64,000 nucleotides of DNA, taken from positions 62,001 to 126,000 of the forward strand of contig JAJPHN010000015.1 of assembly GCA_021325235.1 (NCBI GenBank). The letters run 5' to 3'. Every line of letters starts with the position of its first letter. Position 1 is the first letter of the stretch. This DNA comes from Terriglobia bacterium. Its GTDB lineage: Bacteria; Acidobacteriota; Terriglobia; Bryobacterales; Bryobacteraceae. The notes under the pieces were generated by a model. It was given only the letters and a program-made list of their open reading frames with translations, searched no databases and had not been told where the DNA came from. A program made the position numbers and the translations under genes. Below are positions 28,281 through 35,951 of this stretch, piece by piece.

Positions 28281-28318
28281 CTATCCTTCGTTTACGCACC
28301 GGCTCAGCCTGACACAGC

Positions 28319-29020
28319 TTATGATCTGAGCGTCACCTGATAAAACGTCCAATCGGAAGGTGGCTGCCGCAAGCCTATTAAATAGTTTCCGGGCGTCTCC
28401 CGGGATAGATCGAGTTTGACTCGCAGCACCGTGACGCCATTTTCGACAGACGCATTGCCGGAAACGCTGAGCAGCGGTTTATCGATATCCTTGAGCCATT
28501 GAATGTCATAACGCCCCGGTTCACTCCCGATGGGAAGGAGAATGGTCAAGTCCAGGCGCTTCGCCGGCAACACATGGGGCTTCGCTGCCACAGTCTGTCC
28601 TCCTGCACTGCGGGTGCTCGATGCATCGCGCAAGTCAAGTGAGGCTGGCAGGTAGGGACCCAACTCCTCGGGAGCTGGTTCGCGTCGCTCAAATGATTCG
28701 TATGCGGCGATCCCGCCTCCGACAATCGCAACCGCGATTCCGCCAAGAACGGCGCGGCGGCGGACTACTTGGCGATGCTCCAGTTCAAGCCGCCTTTTTA
28801 CCTGTTCCCGAAGATCAAGAAATTCCCGATAGCACGGCGAACAGTGCGTAACGTGTTCCCAGGCTGCATCGCGCGTCGGGCGCGGTCTATTGGCCAGCTC
28901 GCGCAATACCTCTGTGCCGGGGCAGCCCTTCCTTTCCGGGTTCGGAAATTCACGAAGGATCGCCTGCTGAACAATATCCTGGAGTCGTTCGAAAACTTCA
29001 TCGGCGGAGTCGTCCGGCAT
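28319..29020 (-). CDS. membrane-anchored zinc-binding anti-sigma-like protein
   Basis: A 233-residue protein. Residues 1-70 contain a cysteine (RKGCPG) and then HVTHCSPCY, which gives the HxxxCxxC pattern of zinc-binding anti-sigma domains. A single membrane helix follows a basic patch (RRRAVLGGIAVAIVGGGIAA). The outer domain of about 110 residues ends in a beta-rich region (SVENGVTVLRVKLDLS, GNYLIGLRQPP). It lies 43 bases downstream of the sigma-like gene at 29064 on the same strand, the usual order for a sigma/anti-sigma pair. The N-terminal domain matches the small protein at 30566-30847 (YPNPDRKGC, HVTHCSPCYSEY). Confidence 0.65.
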   Translation of the reverse strand: MPDDSADEVFERLQDIVQQAILREFPNPERKGCPGTEVLRELANRPRPTRDAAWEHVTHCSPCYREFLDLREQVKRRLELEHRQVVRRRAVLGGIAVAIVGGGIAAYESFERREPAPEELGPYLPASLDLRDASSTRSAGGQTVAAKPHVLPAKRLDLTILLPIGSEPGRYDIQWLKDIDKPLLSVSGNASVENGVTVLRVKLDLSRETPGNYLIGLRQPPSDWTFYQVTLRS

Positions 29021-29063
29021 CGGTCCCAGACATTATGCCATCTAATGCGCTTTCAAAAAAGGC

Positions 29064-29753
29064 TTAAAGCATCCCTAAGTCATTCAAGGCCCGTCTGATA
29101 GCTCGATAGATCGTCTGTGAAACCGTGTTGGGCTTCTTATCGAACACAGCACTGATCTCCTCGCGATCCATGCCATGCCGGATCATATCCAGCATTTCAC
29201 CGGCATCCATATCGCCTCGCAACCTGATCTGGCGGGTGATCGCGGCGAAGAGCTCCGCGCGTTCAATTTCGCCGGCGAAATCCGATTCGCAGTGGGGAAA
29301 GAGGCGCGACAGGATTTTAGGGTCTGCCACGGCAAGTTTCGCGGCAAGCGCGGTCTCGTCTTCCGGGAGGGGTTCGTCAAGGCCGCGCCGTGCCCGCCGC
29401 CCCCCGGCCCGGAGATCCTCTGCCACCCACCACGCGCGGTGCCAAATTCGGCCGCTCGGCCATTGTCCGAGATTGTCGCAGTGTCTATACCAGACGCGGT
29501 GGACGCTTAATTCGGTCAGCTCCGAAACCCGCCATTCGTCTTCGAGACGCCAGCGGGCTAACTTCCGAAGGCTATCGGCGATGGGTACAACCGCGGCGAT
29601 CCAACCCCAGGCGATCTTGCGTCCATGCCGGTCCGTATCTTCGATGCAGATCGGGACCACTGAGTTGGGCTCGCCCAACTCCTCGTAGTCGAATGGAATC
29701 GTTACTACAGCCACCGGCGACCCGCGGCTAAGAAATCTTGCTTCGGCTGTCAC
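29064..29753 (-). CDS. sigma-factor-like regulator (paralogue of 29908-30531)
   Basis: A 229-residue protein. The C-terminal 60 residues form a helix-turn-helix region like sigma region 4: GEMLDMIRHGMDREEISAVF, then KPNTVSQTIYRAIRRAL. The N-terminal part (VVPICIEDTDRHGRK, RVSELTELSVHRVWYRHCDN) matches the divergent protein at 29908 residue by residue over about 110 positions. With the zinc-motif membrane protein directly downstream, an extracytoplasmic-function-type sigma factor is the best guess, but the core region 2 is not obvious. GTG 29753 is used as the start, with GAGG upstream. Confidence 0.55.
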   Translation of the reverse strand: MTAEARFLSRGSPVAVVTIPFDYEELGEPNSVVPICIEDTDRHGRKIAWGWIAAVVPIADSLRKLARWRLEDEWRVSELTELSVHRVWYRHCDNLGQWPSGRIWHRAWWVAEDLRAGGRRARRGLDEPLPEDETALAAKLAVADPKILSRLFPHCESDFAGEIERAELFAAITRQIRLRGDMDAGEMLDMIRHGMDREEISAVFDKKPNTVSQTIYRAIRRALNDLGML

Positions 29754-29907
29754 GAGCAGCCTCTGCCAGGGCCTTTACAGATGGAGGCCAATTCGCCGCA
29801 TGGCAGGAAATATAGCACGCTCGCGGAAATTGTCAACTGGAACATTCGTGAAATTCCGGTTACTTCGGATGGCCTTTCGAAGAAAGCTGAGGGACTGTAT
29901 TGCACAT

Positions 29908-30531
29908 ATGACTTCTCTAGTTGTAATTCCGCAGAATTACGAAGACCTGCCCGAGGCACAGCGCGAGCAAATCATCCCGATTTGCATGGCGGCTCGGGAT
30001 CGCAAAGGTCAGCTAATCGAGCCGCGATGGTTTTTCGAGGGAGTTGCGCCGGTTCGCAAACACCTGGTGAGCCTTGCGCATTACGCGCTCGGAGATCCAT
30101 GGTGCGTTTCCGAACTGGCCGAGGCCACCGTGCATCGGCTGTGGTCACGGTATGGAGCGTCTGTGGGCCAGTGCCCATGGCGCAGAGTTCTGAAAAAAGC
30201 GATCTGGATGGCGGAGGAGCTGAGGATCGGCGATTGGCGGAAAAGGAAGTATCCAAATTTGTATCTTGGGCTCGACGGTCTCGACGAGAAGATCCGCGAG
30301 CAGATGCTTGTCGATCCAAGCACATACGTGGACCTGCTGGAGCAGCAAATCATGCTCGATTCCATCGAGGAGCGTTTACAGCAGGAAGGCCGCGCAGAAA
30401 TGCGTCTCGTTTTCCAGTTACTCCGGCGCGGCTACTCCTGGCAGGAGATCGCCGAGCACCTCGGAGAAACCGGACGCGAGCCGGCGAAGCGCCGCTTCTA
30501 TCGGTGGCTGAAGAAAGTTGGAAGTGAATAG
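29908..30531 (+). CDS. sigma-factor-like regulator (paralogue of 29064-29753)
   Basis: A 207-residue protein from ATG 29908 (MTSLVVIPQNYEDLPE). Its N-terminal part shares IIPICMAARDRKGQ and CVSELAEATVHRLWSRYG with the divergent paralogue, and its C-terminus has the HTH MRLVFQLLRRGYSWQEIAEH and KRRFYRWLKKVG. I chose the start that matches the paralogue, because ATG 29800 adds an unmatched basic leader. It is followed on the same strand by the small HxxxCxxC protein at 30566. The two modules diverge from a shared promoter region of about 150 bases. DNA-binding regulator is safe; sigma factor is inference. Confidence 0.55.
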   Translation: MTSLVVIPQNYEDLPEAQREQIIPICMAARDRKGQLIEPRWFFEGVAPVRKHLVSLAHYALGDPWCVSELAEATVHRLWSRYGASVGQCPWRRVLKKAIWMAEELRIGDWRKRKYPNLYLGLDGLDEKIREQMLVDPSTYVDLLEQQIMLDSIEERLQQEGRAEMRLVFQLLRRGYSWQEIAEHLGETGREPAKRRFYRWLKKVGSE

Positions 30532-30565
30532 AGCCTGCTGGCGTTTACTCTGTAAGCTCCCTATA

Positions 30566-30847
30566 ATGAACGGGCGGATGAAACAGGAAACGCCCGAGCA
30601 GAAGTGGAACCGTCTTAAAAACCAGATCCACGAGGGAATCGCGAAGGCATATCCGAACCCGGATCGCAAGGGCTGCCTCAGCCACGAGCATATCGTTGCA
30701 CTTGCAATCCGGTCGGCCGACTTCGACGACACCATCGAGGATGATCCACAGTGGCAGCACGTTACGCATTGCTCTCCCTGCTACAGCGAATATCTCGAAG
30801 AGTTCAAAAGCCAGCGCGCGAGCAAAAGATCCGGGAAGACGAAGTAA
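30566..30847 (+). CDS. small soluble HxxxCxxC zinc-motif protein
   Basis: A 93-residue protein (MNGRMKQETPEQKW) whose body matches the N-terminal domain of the membrane protein at 28319: KAYPNPDRKGCLSHEHIVAL and then HVTHCSPCYSEYLEEF. It has no membrane helix and ends in a short basic tail. The position after the sigma-like gene suggests a soluble anti-sigma partner. The start may be ATG 30566 or 30578; neither has a strong ribosome site. Confidence 0.55.
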   Translation: MNGRMKQETPEQKWNRLKNQIHEGIAKAYPNPDRKGCLSHEHIVALAIRSADFDDTIEDDPQWQHVTHCSPCYSEYLEEFKSQRASKRSGKTK

Positions 30848-30907
30848 GCCCCAAACAAAGCTTCGCGAAAAAATAGCTTCCCCGCGTCCCTAAGTCGCCC
30901 TGGCAGT

Positions 30908-30925
30908 CCCTTAGTACTTAGAGGG
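30908..30925 (+). promoter_or_regulatory. repeated 18-bp motif, copy 1 (primase/traL unit)
   Basis: CCCTTAGTACTTAGAGGG lies 11 bases before the GTG of the primase gene. Its GAGGG end could serve as the ribosome site, and its centre AGTACT is a palindrome. Closely matching copies stand at 35930-35947 and 47064-47081, each before a different transfer unit. Confidence 0.6.
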
Positions 30926-30936
30926 ACTTCACCGGC

Positions 30937-31839
30937 GTGCCCAACGGCAAGCAGGACAAGACCATCGAAGCCGTCCAAGCTCAAATTCGGGCCATGGGCG
31001 CTGAGATGTTCGAGGTGGGGCTGTACAAGCAAGACGCAACAGAGCCTCAGCCGGTAATGCTCCCTCGCGTTTGGGATAGTGATTCGCTCATGCGATCAAT
31101 CGGCTGGTTGCGGCATGAAAACCGGGAAGGCCGAAATATTTACATACGCCCGAAAGGTGAACACAACCTGAGCCTTGTCGATGACCTGAAGGCTCCAGCG
31201 ATTGCCGCGATGAGACGGAGCGGATTCAGACCGGCAATCGTCGTGGAAACATCGCCGGGGAATTTCCAAGCCTGGTTAAAGCATCCAGAGCCGCTCGATA
31301 AGGAAATGGGAACCGCGGCGGCGAGAGCGCTCGCAGAGAAATTCGGCGGGGACCACGGAGCCGCCGACTGGCGTCATTATGGCCGCCTGGCAGGATTTAC
31401 GAATCGTAAGGAGAAGTATCGGGATGCGGTAACGGGCTTATATCCATTCGTACGGCTGATCGAGGCAGACGGCAATGTCTACCCGGAGGCGGGCAATTTT
31501 CTTTCACGCGTCCGCGCGGATTTGGAAGAACAGCACCTCATCGGTGAGCGGCGCCGAGTGGAATTGGCGGCGGCGATTCGGGACCGGAATGGCCGGAACG
31601 GACGATTGAAATCAATCGATGAATTCCGCAGCGATACGCGCTACGGAGGAGACGGAACCAGGATTGACCTGGCCTATGCCGTTTACGCGCTATCGCATGG
31701 AGTGTCCGCCGATGAAGTTGAGGCGGCGATCCGCACGCGGGATCTTTCGCACAAGGGAACCGAAAAGCGGCAAGCAGATTACGTGGAACGAACTATCAAG
31801 AAAGCGCTCGCGGCAACCGAAAGAGGCTACGAACGCTGA
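30937..31839 (+). CDS. RepB-family plasmid-type DNA primase
   Basis: A 300-residue protein matching the RepB primase domain of mobilisable elements. A long N-terminal helix region is followed by YIRPKGEHNLSLVDDL, then GFRPAIVVETSPGNFQAWLK and ADWRHYGRLAGFTNRK, the catalytic fold of this archaeo-eukaryotic-type primase. The C-terminal third is a helical accessory region. It would prime the complementary strand after transfer or during element replication. The start is GTG 30937, using the GAGGG of the upstream motif. It leads a unit with the TraL- and TraM-like genes. Confidence 0.85.
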   Translation: MPNGKQDKTIEAVQAQIRAMGAEMFEVGLYKQDATEPQPVMLPRVWDSDSLMRSIGWLRHENREGRNIYIRPKGEHNLSLVDDLKAPAIAAMRRSGFRPAIVVETSPGNFQAWLKHPEPLDKEMGTAAARALAEKFGGDHGAADWRHYGRLAGFTNRKEKYRDAVTGLYPFVRLIEADGNVYPEAGNFLSRVRADLEEQHLIGERRRVELAAAIRDRNGRNGRLKSIDEFRSDTRYGGDGTRIDLAYAVYALSHGVSADEVEAAIRTRDLSHKGTEKRQADYVERTIKKALAATERGYER

Positions 31840-31857
31840 CGAAGCAGCAGGGGAACT

Positions 31858-32625
31858 ATGCCGAAGAACGCGACGACACCGACAGACGAAACAGAACCAG
31901 GCAGGAACGCCATTCATTTGTCGCTGCAAGGCAAGGGCGGCGTGGGTAAATCGTTTATCGCTAGTATCCTGGCGCAATATTTCGTGGCGCGTGGAAAAGC
32001 AATTCGGTGCATCGATACCGACCCCGTAAACACGACGCTGTTTCAATACAAAGCACTTTCCGTCAGTCGCCTGGAGCTGTTGCGGGATGGCGGTATTGAT
32101 CAGCGCGGTTTTGACGTTCTGATGGAGCGGCTTCTAACCGAAGACGCGACATTCATAGTCGATAATGGCGCGTCTACGTTCATTCCGCTATGGAACTACA
32201 TTCTCGAAAACAATGCGGTTGAAGTGCTCACGCGAGCCGGTAAGCGGCTGTTTGTGCATACAGTCATAACGGGCGGTCAAGCTCTTGTCGACACGCTCTA
32301 TGGCTTCAAGAGCCTGGTTGATAGCACGTCGGACCAGAACATTATCGTTTGGCTGAATGAATATTTCGGGCGGATCGAGCGCGATGGGAAGTGCTTCGAG
32401 GAAATGGGAGCGTACAAAGACAGCGCGGATAAGGTATTGGGGTCAGTCCATTTAACGCGCCGCAACCAGGACACGTTCGGGCACGATCTGGAAGAAGTAA
32501 TATCTCGCAAGCTGACGCTGGAAGAGGCAATCAAGGATGGCCCCTTCACGATTATGAGCAAGCAGCGCCTGAAGGTCATGCAGAGGGACTGGTTCGAGCA
32601 GCTTGACCGGTTGGATCTGATCTGA
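31858..32625 (+). CDS. traL: TraL-like P-loop ATPase (ParA/MinD type)
   Basis: A 255-residue ATPase with the deviant Walker A GKGGVGKS at residues 25-32, a switch region (RCIDTDPVNTTLFQY) and a Walker B-like strand (ATFIVDNGAST). The fold is ParA-like, but the best fit is TraL of IncP conjugation systems, where it is encoded beside traK and traM. It is 18 bases downstream of the primase gene with AGGGGA before the ATG. The gene name is by analogy with RP4; its role in transfer is not well established. Confidence 0.75.
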   Translation: MPKNATTPTDETEPGRNAIHLSLQGKGGVGKSFIASILAQYFVARGKAIRCIDTDPVNTTLFQYKALSVSRLELLRDGGIDQRGFDVLMERLLTEDATFIVDNGASTFIPLWNYILENNAVEVLTRAGKRLFVHTVITGGQALVDTLYGFKSLVDSTSDQNIIVWLNEYFGRIERDGKCFEEMGAYKDSADKVLGSVHLTRRNQDTFGHDLEEVISRKLTLEEAIKDGPFTIMSKQRLKVMQRDWFEQLDRLDLI

Positions 32626-32749
32626 CGTGCGCCTCCCCGCCGAGAATCGCGAATGGATCATCTAGCGCTGTACCCAGCGATGGAATGGGAGCGAGCTTCT
32701 CTACGAGGATTGGATCGGCGCAGAACTATTCGATGGGCCAACCCGCCAG

Positions 32750-32902
32750 ATGGACAATATTGAATTGATGACGCGTTCAGAGATGATCGAGGGATTGGAA
32801 TGGTGTGCGAAGAAATGGCCGGATGACGAATTTCGAGGCCATAACGTTGCAAATTGCAGGTGCAGACAGCACGCTTTTTCCCAAGCACGTGGCGCGCGCT
32901 GA
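32750..32902 (+). CDS. possible small protein between traL and traM
   Basis: A 50-residue frame (MDNIELMTRSEMIEGLEWCA) that continues with plausible coding sequence (KKWPDDEFRGHNVANCRCRQ). It has three cysteines and a basic end, and stops 16 bases before traM. The same frame is open and protein-like for 30 codons upstream (ELLYEDWIGAELFDGPTRQ), so this may be the end of a truncated gene. No ribosome site is evident. Confidence 0.3.
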   Translation: MDNIELMTRSEMIEGLEWCAKKWPDDEFRGHNVANCRCRQHAFSQARGAR

Positions 32903-32918
32903 CTAGCGAACTGAAAAT

Positions 32919-33335
32919 ATGATCGACGTGAAACGGCTAATCGCGGAGGTTGCCGCACGCGACGGCATACGCGTCGAACCTGGCGATCCGGCATTCGCAT
33001 TGGTGACTTTGAATCAATTGGTACTGGAAGATGTCGCGCAGCAGATAAGCGAGCATATTCACGCTGGTGTGGCGGAGTTCACCGAAGCGGTCCGCAAGAC
33101 CGAAACGCGCGCAGGGAGATTGTTGGCGGAACAGGTCAAAGAGGCGGCAGGTGAGGTTCGCGATGAGCTATACCGCGATATTGAAAAGGCGCGTTTGGAA
33201 GCGAACGAGATCGTCCAGGCCGTCCACGAAGCACACACAAGGGCAGCCTTGATCCGCTGGTTTGCCGCTGGGGTGATTGCGGGAGCCGGAGTGTTTGCGG
33301 CGGGATTGTGGATTGGAACCGCATATCTGCGATAG
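32919..33335 (+). CDS. traM: TraM-like conjugal transfer protein
   Basis: A 138-residue protein. The N-terminal part (IDVKRLIAEVAARDGIRVEP, then DPAFALVTLNQLVL) leads into a long coiled-coil (about 45-110). A single membrane helix lies close to the C-terminus (LIRWFAAGVIAGAGVFAAG), leaving a four-residue tail. This layout matches IncP TraM. Together with TraL it forms the region beside traK in RP4; here it is separated from traK by the inserted minus-strand genes at 33336-35175. Role inferred from synteny. Confidence 0.7.
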   Translation: MIDVKRLIAEVAARDGIRVEPGDPAFALVTLNQLVLEDVAQQISEHIHAGVAEFTEAVRKTETRAGRLLAEQVKEAAGEVRDELYRDIEKARLEANEIVQAVHEAHTRAALIRWFAAGVIAGAGVFAAGLWIGTAYLR

Positions 33336-34148
33336 CTTGTGTCGCCAGGCTCAGCTCTCATGATGGAACCCGTTCCTTCAACCGTTCTCATCTGAAGCGT
33401 CTGGACGTGTAAGTTAGTGTCTATCCACTCGCGGTAAACACATTCTGCCTCGGTGCGCTCCCTTTCCGCCAAGAAGCCTGCCTCGACAAGCTGTGGGCCG
33501 AGGGTTTCGATCACGTTGAGCCAGATTGCGCCTACGGTCGAGAAATCTGGGTCGCCGTGCCGGGCGACCTCATCTTCGATGTGAACCTGAATGCGTTCCA
33601 GACCTTGCGACTGAAACAGCCCAGGTAGGCAGTCGGCCATACGATTATTCCACCCGTTCGCGAACCGCCATTCGAGGAACGCTTTGTAGAAGCGCATGAA
33701 TTCGCTTGGAGGATCGGGCTCCCATGCGTTGTTGTCATGGTTGTAATCGAGGATCACAATTTTTCCGGCTGGCGCCGCGGCTTGCACCATTTTGGTGATT
33801 GCGAGTTCGGGTGGATTGATCCACTGTAGTACTCTGGCTGCCGTCACAATGTCGAAGGACTCCTGAAACGCGAAATTCAGAACGTCGCCATTTACGAACC
33901 GCAAGTTCGGGAAGACATGATCGCCGCGAGCAATCACCAGCAGAGATTCATCGCGATCTAAACCGACGACGCGGCCATTTGGACCGGACCGCGCGAGCAA
34001 TATCTGCTGTGATCGCTCCAGTGCCGCACCCGACATCAAGAACGGACATTCCCGGCCGGAGAAGTTCCGCCAACCGGCGATGATCCCGCTGAAGGGTGCG
34101 GCGATTTAATATGCGCGGATCAGACCTATGAGTTTGCTGACCACTCAT
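33059..34148 (-). pseudogene. SAM-dependent methyltransferase, frameshifted and with lost stop
   Basis: From ATG 34148, MSGQQTHRSDPRILNRRTLQ leads to the SAM motif SVLDVGCGTGAITADIA. The frame then breaks near 33985 and the match continues in another frame: NGRVVGLDRDESLLVIARG, VNGDVLNFAFQESFDIVTAA and KIVILDYNHDNNAWEPD. The family-like part ends near 33345. The open frame runs on antisense to traM until 33059, suggesting that the natural stop was lost when the segment joined traM. Substrate unknown; a small-molecule methyltransferase is likely. Confidence 0.7.
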
Positions 34149-35175
34149 ATCTTGGCCCGGTTCCTTTCAACGGTCGCCTAACGCGGATGATTTTCTCGAC
34201 CGGACCGCTCCAAGCTAATTTGTCCAGGCGATCCTCTGGTCTTCCTGCGATTCGGCCGAGGATGATTCGAGAAAAATAAGCATGGCCGGAGTCGCGCCAG
34301 CGGGCCATCTCAATCAACGAATCGAGGGCGCGGGTTCGAATCTTTGCTAGAAGCACTGGATCTCTGGCCGCTGTCAGGTGCATCAGCAGCGACGCTCCCT
34401 TATTCCGATCCGTCCATATGCCCGAATTAAGCATGTCGATAAAAGTATCGGGTGGGATTTCAGGGACTAAAACGGGATTAGATTTGGCCAGTACCCCCAG
34501 AGCACGAGTAGCGTTGTTACGGACCTCATCATCAGGATCACGGGCCGCGTGCACCAATGCGAGTATTTGCTGACGAGATTGGCGCATATACCCGACGGCA
34601 TCGCTGGCGACCCGCCGATCTTCTACGCTGGAAGAAAAGTTCAACACGCTAAGCAATTCCCCTCCATGCTCCACGGCCCAACGGCGAACCTCCAATTCAA
34701 GGGACCTCGCGGTGGGATCGTTGATCAGCGCGTAGCCATTTGAATCGTCCTCCTGCGCGGCCCGGCTACCCTTGCGTACGGCTTCTTCAATCGCACGATC
34801 AAGGCGGCGATACAGGCCCATGATGTCGGGCGGGAGGCGCTCGTTGCCAGTGGGTTCCGGGTTATAAGTGAATGGTTTGCTGGATGCCCCTGGTAGACCG
34901 ATAAAGAGGAGCACATTCCCTTTCTCGTCACAGCAGATCGATTTAAGATCCGTAGGCTCTCGGTGGATAATGCCCACCACAGCTCGGCGCACGTGGGACT
35001 TGGTTTGCTCTGAATTTTCGTCGCCCTGATGGACAGGTAACGCTTTGCGGATACTTTCGATGTCGAGCCCTTTGTAGCCGAAAAACTCGATATCCCCAAT
35101 GTGGTTACCCGCAATTGCCGGCTGGATGGCCAAGAGAGCGAGAAAAAACCAGCATGGCTTCACCAGAAGGCGCAC
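34126..35175 (-). CDS. exported HEAT-repeat-like protein, function unknown
   Basis: A 349-residue protein with a signal peptide (LLVKPCWFFLALLAIQPAIA). The N-terminal part is an acidic domain that includes two adjacent cysteines (KSICCDEKGNVLLF). The C-terminal half is made of helical repeats of HEAT type (VASDAVGYMRQSRQQILALV, DDEVRNNATRALGVLAKSNP, KGASLLMHLTAARDPVLLA). The start is GTG 35175. It overlaps the methyltransferase start by 23 bases and lies 36 bases after the TraK-like gene on the same strand. I do not recognise the family. Confidence 0.5.
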   Translation of the reverse strand: MRLLVKPCWFFLALLAIQPAIAGNHIGDIEFFGYKGLDIESIRKALPVHQGDENSEQTKSHVRRAVVGIIHREPTDLKSICCDEKGNVLLFIGLPGASSKPFTYNPEPTGNERLPPDIMGLYRRLDRAIEEAVRKGSRAAQEDDSNGYALINDPTARSLELEVRRWAVEHGGELLSVLNFSSSVEDRRVASDAVGYMRQSRQQILALVHAARDPDDEVRNNATRALGVLAKSNPVLVPEIPPDTFIDMLNSGIWTDRNKGASLLMHLTAARDPVLLAKIRTRALDSLIEMARWRDSGHAYFSRIILGRIAGRPEDRLDKLAWSGPVEKIIRVRRPLKGTGPRYEWSANS

Positions 35176-35211
35176 GTAAGCAAAGATAGCGCGGGGCGAA
35201 GGAGGATGATA

Positions 35212-35649
35212 TTAAATCAATTGCTTCGGATCGGCCAACTCCGGCCGGTAATCGAATGCGGAGCGCTTGCGTTGCCGCTCTCGAACGTTCGCCAGCGGGT
35301 CCGCTGATTGCTTCGCCGTCGAAGTGGCTGGTTCGATAGCAGGTTTTCCGCGCTCTCGCTCGAATCGCTCGGCATTGGCGGAGGGCAAACTGCGAACATC
35401 GCTGTTTGCGGCAGACGCTCTGCGAATTCGGCTAACGTAAACGGCCAGGCTGCGGGTATCGACGTTTATGCCGTCCGCCTCAAGGCACTCGCGTACGCTC
35501 TGGAGAGTGTGCCCGTTATCGAGAGCCGCTTTGATGTCCGGCCAAAGCGCCCGGATCTGCGCAGCCTTGGTAGGTGGCTTTTTCTCGCGCAACGCCGCGA
35601 GGCGGGCACGAGCCGTAGTGGTGGGATCTCGCCGTGAGTTTTGGGCCAT
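35212..35649 (-). CDS. traK: TraK-like oriT-binding protein
   Basis: A 145-residue basic protein. The core AAQIRALWPDIKAALDNGHT, ECLEADGINVDTRSLAVYVS and RIRR resembles RP4 TraK, the relaxosome accessory protein that binds and bends oriT. A polar disordered C-terminal half follows. ATG 35649 is preferred: AGGA lies seven bases upstream. It faces away from the relaxase operon across the 302-base gap that should contain oriT, exactly the RP4 arrangement (traK - oriT - traJ/traI). Confidence 0.75.
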   Translation of the reverse strand: MAQNSRRDPTTTARARLAALREKKPPTKAAQIRALWPDIKAALDNGHTLQSVRECLEADGINVDTRSLAVYVSRIRRASAANSDVRSLPSANAERFERERGKPAIEPATSTAKQSADPLANVRERQRKRSAFDYRPELADPKQLI

Positions 35650-35650
35650 C

Positions 35651-35724
35651 AACAATTCCTAACAGAGTAAAACAATTTATAACAGCCATAACAATGTACA
35701 ACAAAAGCCAACAGACCGGGACAA
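35651..35724. repeat. helically phased AACA array
   Basis: AACA recurs at 35651, 35661, 35671, 35681, 35690, 35700 and 35710, with a GACA variant at 35720: seven exact units at steps of 10 (once 9) bases with unrelated bases between. One turn of the helix per step puts all units on one face of the DNA. It overlaps the traK leader within the oriT gap, so it is a candidate TraK-binding, DNA-bending site. Confidence 0.7.
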
Positions 35725-35929
35725 ACAAATGGCTGATCCACGCGCCTGAGCGCCGGGGATAGTCGGTAGTGGAACATAAAGGAAACGCGATACGGTGGAT
35801 GCGTTTCTGAGGATGTAAGTCTTCTCGTTTGAGTGTGTTTTACTCGAATACGTTTTCAGTGCCGCGTATTCGATGTGTAATACGCCCCCTGATTTTTCCC
35901 GCCGAGCGTCCCGAAATGCCCGCCGCAGG

Positions 35930-35947
35930 CTCTTAGTAATTAGAGGG
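35930..35947 (+). promoter_or_regulatory. repeated 18-bp motif, copy 2 (relaxosome unit)
   Basis: CTCTTAGTAATTAGAGGG lies four bases before the ATG of the ribbon-helix-helix gene, and its AGAGGG is in ribosome-site position. It is a near-palindrome (CTCTTAGT against AATTAGAG) and matches the copies at 30908 and 47064. The upstream ribbon-helix-helix protein, or another regulator, could bind it. Confidence 0.6.
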
Positions 35948-35951
35948 TCAA

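Larger units (their letters stand above)
35650..35951. other. oriT: probable origin of transfer (oriT) region
   Basis: This intergenic region separates traK (-) from the relaxosome genes (+). It holds the AACA array (35651-35724) and two inverted repeats with 12-base loops. One has GAAACGC/GCGTTTC arms at 35782-35788 and 35801-35807. The other has perfect 9-bp TCGAATACG/CGTATTCGA arms at 35844-35852 and 35865-35873. Next to the first repeat, the minus strand reads ACATCCTCAG, close to the IncP nic core ATCCTG but not identical. The nic site is therefore not settled. Confidence 0.65.

Noticed and set aside
35650-35730. AACA array read as a CRISPR or replication iteron set
   Set aside because: Units are only four bases at 10-base steps, far too short for CRISPR repeats, and no replication initiator gene is adjacent.
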